Positions 38,000 to 45,490 of a stretch of DNA of 64,000 nucleotides are shown piece by piece. This DNA comes from Thalassobius vesicularis (lineage in GTDB: Bacteria; Pseudomonadota; Alphaproteobacteria; Rhodobacterales; Rhodobacteraceae), in the NCBI RefSeq assembly GCF_004799325.1, contig NZ_SSMD01000005.1, forward strand, positions 248,001-312,000. Direction: 5' to 3'. Position numbers and translations under genes: made by a program. Under the pieces are notes generated by a model. It did not search any database and was not told where the DNA came from. It saw nothing but the letters and a program-made list of their open reading frames with translations. The stretch's first letter is position 1; the number at the start of each line of letters is the position of its first letter.

Positions 38000-39343
38000 A
38001 TGAGCTATCCAACATTGACCGAAGCCGCTCGGGTCTGGGCGCGGGTTGCGGCACTTTCCTTTGGCGGGCCGGCGGGTCAGATCGCGGTCATGCACCGCAT
38101 TCTGGTCGAGGAGAAACGCTGGCTGGGCGATGACCGGTTCCTGCACGCGCTGAACTTTTGCATGGTGCTGCCGGGGCCCGAGGCGCAGCAGTTGGCGACC
38201 TATATCGGCTGGCTGATGCATGGCGTACGCGGGGCGTTGGTGGCGGGGCTGCTGTTCATCGCACCGGGGGTAGTGGCGATCATGGCGCTCAGCTGGGTGT
38301 ACGCGCTGTGGGGCGATGTCGCCTTTGTCGACGGGCTGTTCTTTGGGCTGAAGGCCGCGGTGCTGGCCATCGTCGTGCAGGCGGTGATCCGGGTGGGCAA
38401 ACGCGCGCTGAAGAACGGGGCGATGATGGGGATTGCGGCGGCCTCGTTCGTGGCGATCTGGGCGCTGGGGGTGCCGTTTCCGGTGATCGTGCTGGGCGCG
38501 GCGCTGCTGGGCTGGATGGGCTCGGCCGCCGGGGTCGCGGCGTTCAGGGGCGGCGGCGGGCATGGCGCGGTCGGCAAGACCCATGTCGATGACGCCGAGA
38601 CGGTGCTGGGGGCCGAATCCGGCACCGAGGCGCGGGGCGCGCTCAGGGCAGGGGCCTGGGCGCTGGCGGCGTGGGCGCTGCCGGTGGTCGCGCTGCTGGT
38701 GCTGGTGCCGGACAGCGTTTTCACCGAGATCGCGGTCTTCTTCTCGAAACTCGCCGTGCTGACATTCGGCGGGGCCTACGCGGTGCTGGCCTGGGTCGCA
38801 CAAGAGGCCGTCGCCACCCACGGCTGGCTGGCCCCCGGCGAGATGCTGGACGGGCTGGGCATGGCCGAGACCACGCCGGGACCGCTGATCATGGTGCTGC
38901 AATTCGTCGGCTTCATGGGCGCCTGGCGCGAGGCGGGCTGGGCGATGCCGCTGCTGGCAGGCACGGCGGGCGGGCTGCTGGCCACCTGGGTGACCTTTGC
39001 GCCCTGTTTCGCCTGGATTTTCCTGGGCGCGCCGTGGATGGAGCGGCTGCGCCGCAACACCCGCGTCTCGGCCGCGCTGACGGCGGTGACGGCGGCGGTG
39101 GTGGGGGTGATCCTGAACCTGGCGATCTGGTTCGCGGTGCACGTGGTCTTTGGTCAGGTGGCACAGATGGGCCTGGGGCCGGTGCGGATCGAGCTGCCGG
39201 TTCTGGCCTCGGTCAACTGGGCGGCGGCGGGGCTGTCGGTGCTGGCCCTGCTGGCGGTGTTCCGGCTGAAGCTGGGCATGGTCACGGTGCTGGGCGGTGC
39301 TGCGGCGCTTGGTATTGCGCTGCGCTTGTCCGGGCTGGTCTGA
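38000..39343 (+). CDS. chrA: Chromate transporter ChrA (CHR family)
   Basis: This 447-residue inner-membrane protein is made of two homologous CHR domains. Domain 1: LSFGGPAGQIAVMH and NFCMVLPGPEAQQLATYIGW. Domain 2: LTFGGAYAVLAWVAQEA and GLGMAETTPGPLIMVLQFVGF. This duplicated architecture is the long-chain ChrA type, which exports chromate. A mid-protein loop (GGGGHGAVGKTHVDDAE) separates the halves. AAAGG lies nine bases before the ATG. No chrB regulator is nearby, so a chromate role is from family membership only. Confidence 0.9.
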   Translation: MSYPTLTEAARVWARVAALSFGGPAGQIAVMHRILVEEKRWLGDDRFLHALNFCMVLPGPEAQQLATYIGWLMHGVRGALVAGLLFIAPGVVAIMALSWVYALWGDVAFVDGLFFGLKAAVLAIVVQAVIRVGKRALKNGAMMGIAAASFVAIWALGVPFPVIVLGAALLGWMGSAAGVAAFRGGGGHGAVGKTHVDDAETVLGAESGTEARGALRAGAWALAAWALPVVALLVLVPDSVFTEIAVFFSKLAVLTFGGAYAVLAWVAQEAVATHGWLAPGEMLDGLGMAETTPGPLIMVLQFVGFMGAWREAGWAMPLLAGTAGGLLATWVTFAPCFAWIFLGAPWMERLRRNTRVSAALTAVTAAVVGVILNLAIWFAVHVVFGQVAQMGLGPVRIELPVLASVNWAAAGLSVLALLAVFRLKLGMVTVLGGAAALGIALRLSGLV

Positions 39344-39369
39344 GGGGGCTTTGGCCGTTTAAGCGCGGC

Positions 39370-39534
39370 TTAGCCAAGGCTCATCCAGACCCGCGCGAAT
39401 ACAAAGGCCCAGATCAATCCGCCGATCAACAGGAAGGGTGCGATCCACCAACCCGGCGCCAGATCAGAAAGCGCGTTTGCAAAACGGCTGACGTCAATGA
39501 AGCTCGATTTATTTGAGTTGATGTTATCGTTCAT
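39370..39534 (-). CDS. 54-residue single-span membrane protein, unknown
   Basis: ATG 39534 has GGAG seven bases upstream. A polar, Asn/Ser-rich N-terminus (MNDNINSNKSS) precedes one helix, WWIAPFLLIGGLIWAFVFARVW. It lies at the edge of the phosphorelay locus. It shares with the two 48-residue proteins at 45061-45488 the tiny size, a polar N-terminus and a Trp-containing C-terminal span, but not clear sequence identity. Confidence 0.6.
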   Translation of the reverse strand: MNDNINSNKSSFIDVSRFANALSDLAPGWWIAPFLLIGGLIWAFVFARVWMSLG

Positions 39535-39588
39535 TGGAAACTCCAATAGTCCTTGTATTCGTGGCTTCATCTGGGCGTCGAAAATTTT

Positions 39589-39623
39589 GAAAGGCGGGCA
39601 TCAGAAATAAATGCCCGCCTTTC
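39589..39623 (-). terminator. Hairpin downstream of the degenerate receiver gene
   Basis: A perfect 13-bp stem (GAAAGGCGGGCAT / ATGCCCGCCTTTC, nine-base loop) lies 45 bases after the stop of the minus-strand gene at 39668. Only a short A/T-rich tail (AAAATTTT) follows on that strand. Confidence 0.65.
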
Positions 39624-39667
39624 GAGGCTCCGGAGTGATAACACTGGGGGTGTTTTAGTTTTCACAT

Positions 39668-40225
39668 TCAATCGTCAGCGCGGAGTTTACCTAGCTGAAT
39701 AGATTGCCGTAGCCCAAACCACATATCAGTTGTCGTGAGGGGTTTTTGCAGGACCGAGGCGCCCTGAATTCCGTATATCTGCGCAGGACAATTGGGATAT
39801 TGCTGTCCCTGCAGAACAATGACCGGCTTATTGGGGAACATGGACCGCATTTTTCCCCAGACTTCCGCAAAGGCCGTTGCATCGCCTTCAAACAGGTCAT
39901 GGTCAATCACGAAGACATCGCAATCGTCGCCGTAATCCGCCAGTACTTCGCCGACGAATTCGGAAAAGGGCTCTTCGATGAAATCGACGGCCAGCTTTTC
40001 CTTCATCCAGGACCGGATTTTCTGATATTCCTTGCTGTTGTCGCCAACATACATCACGCGGTTATGAACCAGCGCGTCGCGGATGATCTCATCGCTTTCG
40101 ACGTCATCAATGAGAGAGGACACAAGGCTTGCCGCGGCGTTGCGGAACCAGGCGCCGATCTTGCCGGTAATGCCGACGCTACCGTGATCGAGCGAGGCGA
40201 ATTTCGCGTGGTCTGAAGCAAACAT
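39668..40225 (-). CDS. Degenerate receiver-domain protein
   Basis: This 185-residue protein has about 55 residues of unique N-terminus (with GITGKIGAWFRNAAASLVSSLIDD). A receiver-like domain follows: RVMYVGDNSKEYQKI (first strand, only one acid instead of the usual pair), DCDVFVIDHDLFEGD (Asp in the phospho-acceptor strand), KPVIVLQGQQ (the conserved Ser/Thr is missing) and SVLQKPLTTTD (conserved Lys-Pro). No output domain is present. It probably is a partner or decoy in the kinase locus that starts 570 bases away on the other strand. Confidence 0.72.
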   Translation of the reverse strand: MFASDHAKFASLDHGSVGITGKIGAWFRNAAASLVSSLIDDVESDEIIRDALVHNRVMYVGDNSKEYQKIRSWMKEKLAVDFIEEPFSEFVGEVLADYGDDCDVFVIDHDLFEGDATAFAEVWGKMRSMFPNKPVIVLQGQQYPNCPAQIYGIQGASVLQKPLTTTDMWFGLRQSIQLGKLRADD

Positions 40226-40796
40226 CGGTTATGTCCTGCGTGGCGGAAACTGCTGGTGGCCTACATCGTCAATTGTTGATCCAAGGATAATTCACCCGAC
40301 CACTCGCGCAAGTTGTCGTAAGTATTCGGGGAAAATCATTGGATAGAAGAAGCTATCGAAAGATAGTGGTCGGTGTATTTGGTATTATTGGCGTGGCGTG
40401 ATACCAATATGTTGTCTGGGTCGCCTGTATGTTCTTACCGGTCGCTTCAAAGCAGTTGCGCTGCTAGTAATGATTAACACAGTCAATGAACTTATGATGG
40501 ACGCTCGCAGCACTTTCCGTGCCGTCGGTTCGTCGGAGTCCTAACCATTTCGGGTAGTTTCCTACCCGCTCGGGTAGGTCGCAACTCGAACGATACGATT
40601 AGGTATCCTTTGACCACGTGCATGTTTCGTTGCGGTATCTATCCTATCCTCAGGTCGTGGTTTTGACCCCGGAAGGTGGCAAGGTGCTGTTCGATCTGTC
40701 CTAGGTAATTGCGGATGCAAATCCGCCACTGATTTGAAACATGTTTCGGCTTTGGGTCGGGCAATAACGAAAAAAGTCCGAGTCGAAGAATTCCCA
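40226..40796. promoter_or_regulatory. AT-richer intergenic regulatory region of the phosphorelay locus
   Basis: No protein gene is evident in about 570 bases between divergent genes. It contains a small hairpin with a GAAA tetraloop (CTATC/GATAG, 40353-40366), a 7-bp inverted repeat TTGGTAT/ATACCAA (40379-40407), three phased CGGGTAGG half-sites (40551-40578) and TTGACC (40610-40615) followed after 17-20 bases by CGGTAT/TATCTA, a candidate kinase promoter. Confidence 0.5.
40551..40578 (+). promoter_or_regulatory. Three 10-bp-phased CGGGTAGG half-sites
   Basis: CGGGTAGT at 40551-40558, its inverse CCTACCCG at 40561-40568 and CGGGTAGG at 40571-40578. The starts are exactly ten bases apart, so all lie on one DNA face. 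This suggests cooperative binding, plausibly of the LuxR-type regulator encoded at 43527-44144. They lie 30-60 bases upstream of the candidate -35 at 40610. Confidence 0.55.
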
Positions 40797-43430
40797 ATGA
40801 GCTGGTCTTACGCATTTCCTTCATACTCTTTCGAGGTTCTGGTCGCAAAATTGCGTGAACGCTCCAACCGGGGCTCGATTTTCCTGTTGTTGGTTCTGAT
40901 GATAGGCGTCAGCGCCTTGCTTTTTGTCGCTGCTGTCGACTTTCGCACCAAGCTGGAATTGATCAGATCTTATGATACTGAAAACGAAGCCTGGCGCGTG
41001 GCGCGTGTGGAGGTGGACGCGCATCAGGTTCTTCATGAAATTGACGACTACATTCTGCATGTCGATAGCGGAAAAGATTTTCGGAAAATTATCACGCGAA
41101 AATTCGATATTTTGTATAGCCGCATCGAGGTAATACGAGTTTCGCTGAAAAGGTACCCTGCCTCGGATAAACTGCAAGACCATATGGACCGCCTGATATC
41201 GTGGCGAGAGGCGCTTGCGGCCGAAATTGACTCGGGTGCAGCCTTTGACGAGGGTGGCTTGCGCGATTTGCGCGCGTCCGTGGATCAAATGCTTCCTGAA
41301 ATCCGATCATTTGCGTTGGAATGCTTGGGCTTGTTTGCGGTCGAATCCGATAAAAAGCGAAAAGAAGAAGAAGGGCTTTTCTTCAGGTTCTATCTTGAAT
41401 CGATCTTCCTGCTGATGCTCATGGCGTTCGGGACTTTCCTGATTTACCAGCTTTGGCGGGAATTGGAGCGGCGCAACGGACAGATTGCGCAGATTGCGTC
41501 CAGCCTGTCGGCAGCGTTCGATTGCGCGCTTAATGCGGTGATCGTGACCGATCTGGATTGCAAGATCCTGTACTGCAACGCCATGTTCGGAAAGATTTTC
41601 GGACAAGATGTGGAAAAGGTCATGGGGCAGACCGTCCCAGAGCTTATTCTGCCGCCTGAGTTGCTGGACGCCCACGAAACCGAGATGGAGAAGATCCGCG
41701 CGGTTGCGCCGGAAAACAGGTATGTCCTTGGGCCTAGGATCATGCCGGCCCGGCGGGCGGACGGCACCGAGATCACGATCGAAGTCACCATGATGACGGA
41801 CCGGGATGTCTCGGGGAATGGGGTCGTTGTCTCGTTCATGCGTGACATCACCGAGCAATTGGCCTTTGAGGAAAAGCTGCGCGACGCGGCCAGACAGGCC
41901 GAGCAGGCCGCGCATGCGAAAAGCATGTTCCTGGCAACCATGAGCCACGAGATGCGGACGCCGCTGCATGGTCTGATGGCTTCGCTCAGTCTAGTCGACA
42001 CCAGCAAGATCGATGCCGACACAAAGTCGCTGCTGAAGACGGCGAACGATTGCAGTAAACGTGCCCTGGATCAGATCAACGACGTATTGGACCTGACCCA
42101 ATTGGGCGAGGCAGCCCCCCCGCGCGAAGATTTCAGCCCGGCGCGCATCGTCGCGGACATCGCAGACGAGTTGCGCGCCCTGGCCGAGCAGAACGAAAAC
42201 GCGCTGACGCTGGAAATTGCGCCCGAGGTGCAGAACCAGGTCGTTCGCGGCTGGCCGGTCTCGTTTTCTCGGGCGATCTACAATCTGGCCGGGAACGCGG
42301 TCAAATTCACGACACACGGCCAAATCACCATTCGTCTGTGCACGAATGACAACGCAATCGGCGGCGGTTGTATGACCGTCAGTGTCGAGGACACCGGGGT
42401 CGGAATCGCCCCTGAGATGCAGGAAAAGATATTTGAGGCGTTTGAAAGCGCTGTCCCCATTGGCTCCAGACAGATCGGCAAACACGGCACGGGGCTGGGT
42501 CTGGCCATCGCGCAACGGGCCGTCCAGCAACAAGGTGGGCAGCTGGAGCTGGAAAGCCAGCTGGGCGAGGGAAGCAGGTTCTACTTTACCATCCCGTTCG
42601 CGAAAGCGATCAACCCCGTCTTGCAGGTGGGGCAAACCGCAGGACAACCGGATTGGACCGGGACCGGCAGACTGAACGTTCTGGTGGTCGAAGATCACCC
42701 GGTGAACAGCGCGTTGATGTGCAGGATGCTGGAACGTCTGGGCCACACTGCCGAGTGCGCCGAAAATGGGCAAATTGCGGTGGATAAGGCCAAGCTTCGG
42801 CATTTCGACGCGATCCTGATGGATTTCTCGATGCCGGTCATGGATGGGGTCACGGCCGCGCAGATCATCCGCGAAGGGCGGGGGCCGTCTGCAAACTCGG
42901 TCATCTTTGGGGTCACGGCAACCAGTGCCGCAGCAAACGAAAAATTGGGCACAATCTTTGATAAGATCCTGATCAAGCCCATCGGTGTAGAAAAGATCGA
43001 TCTAAACCTGCGTTCGTTCCGGCACCGGTTCCTCTACACATCTCATGCGTTGTCGGCTGTGCCGGCGGCTGTTTCGGCGGCTGCTGTGTCTGATCTGTCG
43101 GCTATGACCGTGCTGGTGCAAGATCCCACCTTTGATCAAATCACTCAGGTAATGGGTCAGGAGACAGCGAACGGCCTTTTGGCGGAGGTCTTGCAGGAGG
43201 CCGCGGAGGCTCTAAAGGCGCTGAGCGATGATGAGCTGACCAATGGTGAGCAACTGGCGCTGATCCACAAATCCGCCGGGGCCTGCGCGATGATGGGGCT
43301 GCAAGAGCTGGCTGAAACGCTGTCCGAGGTCGAAACCTGCCTGCGCTGTCATCAGTGCGAGGCCATCGAATTACTGGGGATAATGGCCGGTAATCAGCTG
43401 AATGAGTTGAGAAAAGAGTTTGCAATGTAA
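40797..43430 (+). CDS. Hybrid sensor histidine kinase (PAS-HisKA-HATPase-REC-Hpt)
   Basis: This 877-residue membrane kinase has two spans (about 28-47 and 198-218) enclosing a helical sensor region. Next come a PAS domain (about 235-350, AFDCALNAVIVTDLDCKILYCN), a HisKA with phospho-His about 384 (MSHEMRTPLHG), an ATPase domain (NLAGNAVKFT, VEDTGVGI, GTGLGLAI), a receiver with Asp about 676 (ILMDFSMPVMDG) and an Hpt domain with His about 824 (LIHKSAGACAMMG). All phosphorelay residues are present. ATG 40797 is used; an in-frame TTG at 40734 would add 21 residues. The 5' third is visibly richer in A/T than neighbours. Confidence 0.92.
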   Translation: MSWSYAFPSYSFEVLVAKLRERSNRGSIFLLLVLMIGVSALLFVAAVDFRTKLELIRSYDTENEAWRVARVEVDAHQVLHEIDDYILHVDSGKDFRKIITRKFDILYSRIEVIRVSLKRYPASDKLQDHMDRLISWREALAAEIDSGAAFDEGGLRDLRASVDQMLPEIRSFALECLGLFAVESDKKRKEEEGLFFRFYLESIFLLMLMAFGTFLIYQLWRELERRNGQIAQIASSLSAAFDCALNAVIVTDLDCKILYCNAMFGKIFGQDVEKVMGQTVPELILPPELLDAHETEMEKIRAVAPENRYVLGPRIMPARRADGTEITIEVTMMTDRDVSGNGVVVSFMRDITEQLAFEEKLRDAARQAEQAAHAKSMFLATMSHEMRTPLHGLMASLSLVDTSKIDADTKSLLKTANDCSKRALDQINDVLDLTQLGEAAPPREDFSPARIVADIADELRALAEQNENALTLEIAPEVQNQVVRGWPVSFSRAIYNLAGNAVKFTTHGQITIRLCTNDNAIGGGCMTVSVEDTGVGIAPEMQEKIFEAFESAVPIGSRQIGKHGTGLGLAIAQRAVQQQGGQLELESQLGEGSRFYFTIPFAKAINPVLQVGQTAGQPDWTGTGRLNVLVVEDHPVNSALMCRMLERLGHTAECAENGQIAVDKAKLRHFDAILMDFSMPVMDGVTAAQIIREGRGPSANSVIFGVTATSAAANEKLGTIFDKILIKPIGVEKIDLNLRSFRHRFLYTSHALSAVPAAVSAAAVSDLSAMTVLVQDPTFDQITQVMGQETANGLLAEVLQEAAEALKALSDDELTNGEQLALIHKSAGACAMMGLQELAETLSEVETCLRCHQCEAIELLGIMAGNQLNELRKEFAM

Positions 43431-43526
43431 CCCGCAATCAAAGAGCCGCCCTGCACGCGCGACAACCCGGTGCTTAGGGTTTCAATGGCTGGAAACAGCC
43501 GAAACGTACTTTTTTGGAATACCAAA

Positions 43527-44144
43527 ATGAAGATTCTTGTAGCCGATGATCACAAGCTTGTACGCGAGATCATTTCGACTCATTTGGAGAAAAACGACGA
43601 AATCGAAGTCACGGAATGTGGCAGCGTTGATGAGGCGCTGGAGCGGATCGAGACGGTAGGCTCTTTCGACGTGGTCTTGCTGGACCTGGCCATGCCGGGC
43701 ATGAACGGCCTGAATGGGCTGACCAAGGTCGTCGATGCGAACTCGGACGGTGCGACCGTACTGTTTTCCGGAACCGCCAACCCGGACGTGGTGAACGAAG
43801 CGGTGACTTTGGGCGCGCGTGGGTTCATCCCCAAGACGCTGGGGGCCGGGGCGCTGGTCAACGCGATCCAGCTGATTGCCTCTGGCGAGGTATTTCTGCC
43901 GTCTACCCTGATCGCTGCGCAGGCCTCGGATGACGAGCAGCAAGGCCAGGGCAGCGATCTGACGCCCCGCGAAAGATCTGTTCTGCGTTCCCTGTGCAAT
44001 GGCAACACCAACAAGGAAATCGCCCGCGAAGAAGAAATCAGCGAGGTGACGGTGAAAATGCATCTGCGCGCGATTTGTAAAAAGCTGGACGCCCGCAACC
44101 GGACCCATGCTGCGCTGATCGCGCGCGAGTTGGGGCTTTCCTGA
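43527..44144 (+). CDS. LuxR/NarL-family response regulator
   Basis: This 205-residue protein has a receiver domain (ILVADDHKLVREII, phospho-Asp about 53 in VVLLDLAMPGMNG, Thr/Ser in VLFSGTA, Lys in FIPKTLG). The C-terminal GerE helix-turn-helix reads LTPRERSVLRSLCNGNTNKEIAREEEISEVTVKMHLRAICKKL. It starts 97 bases after the hybrid kinase and is the likely terminal acceptor of the phosphate from its Hpt domain. The ATG at 43527 starts directly at the receiver; upstream in-frame codons lack support. Confidence 0.93.
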   Translation: MKILVADDHKLVREIISTHLEKNDEIEVTECGSVDEALERIETVGSFDVVLLDLAMPGMNGLNGLTKVVDANSDGATVLFSGTANPDVVNEAVTLGARGFIPKTLGAGALVNAIQLIASGEVFLPSTLIAAQASDDEQQGQGSDLTPRERSVLRSLCNGNTNKEIAREEEISEVTVKMHLRAICKKLDARNRTHAALIARELGLS

Positions 44145-44172
44145 CGGGGGCAGGCACGGCTTGCCCAAAAGA

Positions 44173-44208
44173 AAAAGGCGACACATCCTGATCGATGGGT
44201 CGCCTTTT
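44173..44208. terminator. Terminator between the LuxR regulator and the pseudo-receiver gene
   Basis: AAAAGGCGAC (44173-44182) pairs with GTCGCCTTTT (44199-44208), with an inner CATC/GATG pairing. Its A/T ends serve both converging transcripts. Confidence 0.8.
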
Positions 44209-44227
44209 CAGTTGCGCGGCAAGTCGG

Positions 44228-44767
44228 TCAGGAGAGGCGCCGAGCTTGCCAGATTTTATTGTTGGTTTTTGCCTGTTCCAGTGCTTCCACCAGGGATTTC
44301 CAGCCGATGGGCGACTTCACGGTCGCGTCGCAGATCGCCAGTCGTTCGGTGCCGAATTCGCTGACGGTGGCTTTTTCGCTGAGCAGCACAATCGTGACAG
44401 CCGGCGCGATCTTGCGAATTTCCAGCAGGGCTTCGATGGTTTGGGTGATCCCACCCAGCGACTCGATCTCAACAAAGACGATGCCGGTGTTGTCCGGGTC
44501 GGCGGCCAATTCGTCGATCATCTCGTCCAGCGTGGGCTGAGCGGTCACCGAAAAACCGGCGCGCCCCAGCCACGACCGCAGCAACGAATCCGTGGGGGTC
44601 GTGCCCACGATCGACGCATTCGTCGAGACGTAGCCGAAACCTTCGGCAAAAGACCGGGTTGGCAGCGCCGTGTCAGCGGGCTCTGCCGGGTTCGAAAGGT
44701 GCGCAGAACCGAACACGCGCTGCTCTTGCCACAGAGAACCGGAGTTGAATTTGCGGATCATTCCCAT
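44228..44767 (-). CDS. Pseudo-receiver protein with Glu at the phospho-acceptor position
   Basis: This 179-residue protein has about 50 residues of variable N-terminus, then a receiver-like fold. NASIVGTTPTDSLLRSWL lacks the acidic pair, and TGIVFVEIESLGG has Glu where active receivers have Asp (compare VVLLDLAMPGMNG in the neighbour). TIVLLSEKA keeps Ser, and ATVKSPIGWKSL keeps the Lys. It has no output domain. AGG lies at proper distance before ATG 44767. The Glu may mimic permanent phosphorylation; function is inferred from location beside the kinase and regulator. Confidence 0.75.
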   Translation of the reverse strand: MGMIRKFNSGSLWQEQRVFGSAHLSNPAEPADTALPTRSFAEGFGYVSTNASIVGTTPTDSLLRSWLGRAGFSVTAQPTLDEMIDELAADPDNTGIVFVEIESLGGITQTIEALLEIRKIAPAVTIVLLSEKATVSEFGTERLAICDATVKSPIGWKSLVEALEQAKTNNKIWQARRLS

Positions 44768-44911
44768 TTTGGTCACCTAAGCTTTTGTTAACCAAAGGTA
44801 ACATGTCTGTCGCAGGTGCGTTTTGGGCATAAGTGACTGGCGGTAACTATTACGATATTGGAATGTGTCGAAAGGAACGCTGGCGCTATCAAAAGGATGT
44901 GGTAGGCGTTC

Positions 44912-45064
44912 TTGGGAGCGACGGGACAGCGACCCGGACCGCTGGTGCTGGCGATGGGCCTTTTTATCGGCGGGACGCCGATGCGCTCAGGAATCAAAAA
45001 AATCATCTTTGACGGGAACTTTCCCGAGATTGGCACGTTGGGGGCCAGCGAACTGGGAAAATGA
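44912..45064 (+). CDS. 50-residue small protein, unknown
   Basis: The frame runs from TTG 44912 (AGG seven bases upstream) to TGA 45064. It contains a short hydrophobic stretch (GPLVLAMGLFIGG) and an ordered tail with KKIIFDGNFPEIGTLG. ATG 44954 is an alternative start. Its stop overlaps the ATG of the next small gene in ATGA, the main reason to accept it. No family recognised. Confidence 0.45.
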   Translation: MGATGQRPGPLVLAMGLFIGGTPMRSGIKKIIFDGNFPEIGTLGASELGK

Positions 45065-45207
45065 GCCGCGGGAACATGACTGATTACACCGATCCTCAGC
45101 ATCACGAACATCAGGACCTGCGCAAGCGGAGCGGGGCCGGTCTGGGACTGGCGTTTATTCTGGCCGGGTTTTTCTGGGTAGGCGTGGTGGCTTTTGTGGT
45201 CGCTTAG
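45061..45207 (+). CDS. 48-residue single-span membrane protein (paralogue A)
   Basis: ATG 45061 overlaps the preceding stop in ATGA; a second in-frame ATG is at 45076. A polar, His-rich N-terminus (TDPQHHEHQDLRKRS) precedes a single helix, GLGLAFILAGFFWVGVVAFVV. The helix matches that of the gene at 45342 in the pattern G-x-x-x-A-x-I-L-A-x-x-F-W-x-G-V-V-A. The positive charges before the span predict N-inside topology. Confidence 0.6.
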   Translation: MSRGNMTDYTDPQHHEHQDLRKRSGAGLGLAFILAGFFWVGVVAFVVA

Positions 45208-45341
45208 GCCACCGTCACAGCACGGATTTTCTCGCTATGGGGGATCGCGAATAACTCAGGGTTAAATTCCATTTTGGATATCACTGGTTATGCTGTACGC
45301 TCGCTTTACGTTTATTAAAACTTTGCACGCACGGGAAACGG

Positions 45342-45488
45342 ATGGGGCAATTTAAGAACCTGTCCGGCGTCAAGAGAGAGAGACGGTCGCACAAGTCAGC
45401 GAAGCCCGAGGGATTCAGCCTTGGGATGGCGGTGATTCTGGCGACCGTATTTTGGGCAGGCGTTGTTGCGCTGATTGTTTACTTTTAG
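45342..45488 (+). CDS. 48-residue single-span membrane protein (paralogue B)
   Basis: ATG 45342 has GGGA five bases upstream. A basic N-terminus (VKRERRSHKSAK) precedes the helix GFSLGMAVILATVFWAGVVAL. Length equals that of the gene at 45061 and the spans align without gaps, so the two are tandem duplicates that diverged in their N-termini. It ends two bases before the convergent kinase stop. Confidence 0.6.
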   Translation: MGQFKNLSGVKRERRSHKSAKPEGFSLGMAVILATVFWAGVVALIVYF

Positions 45489-45490
45489 GG

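Noticed and set aside
44865-45083. 72-codon frame overlapping the first small gene
   Set aside because: Trp/Arg/Cys-rich composition and no ribosome binding site; the other frame has the ATGA coupling.
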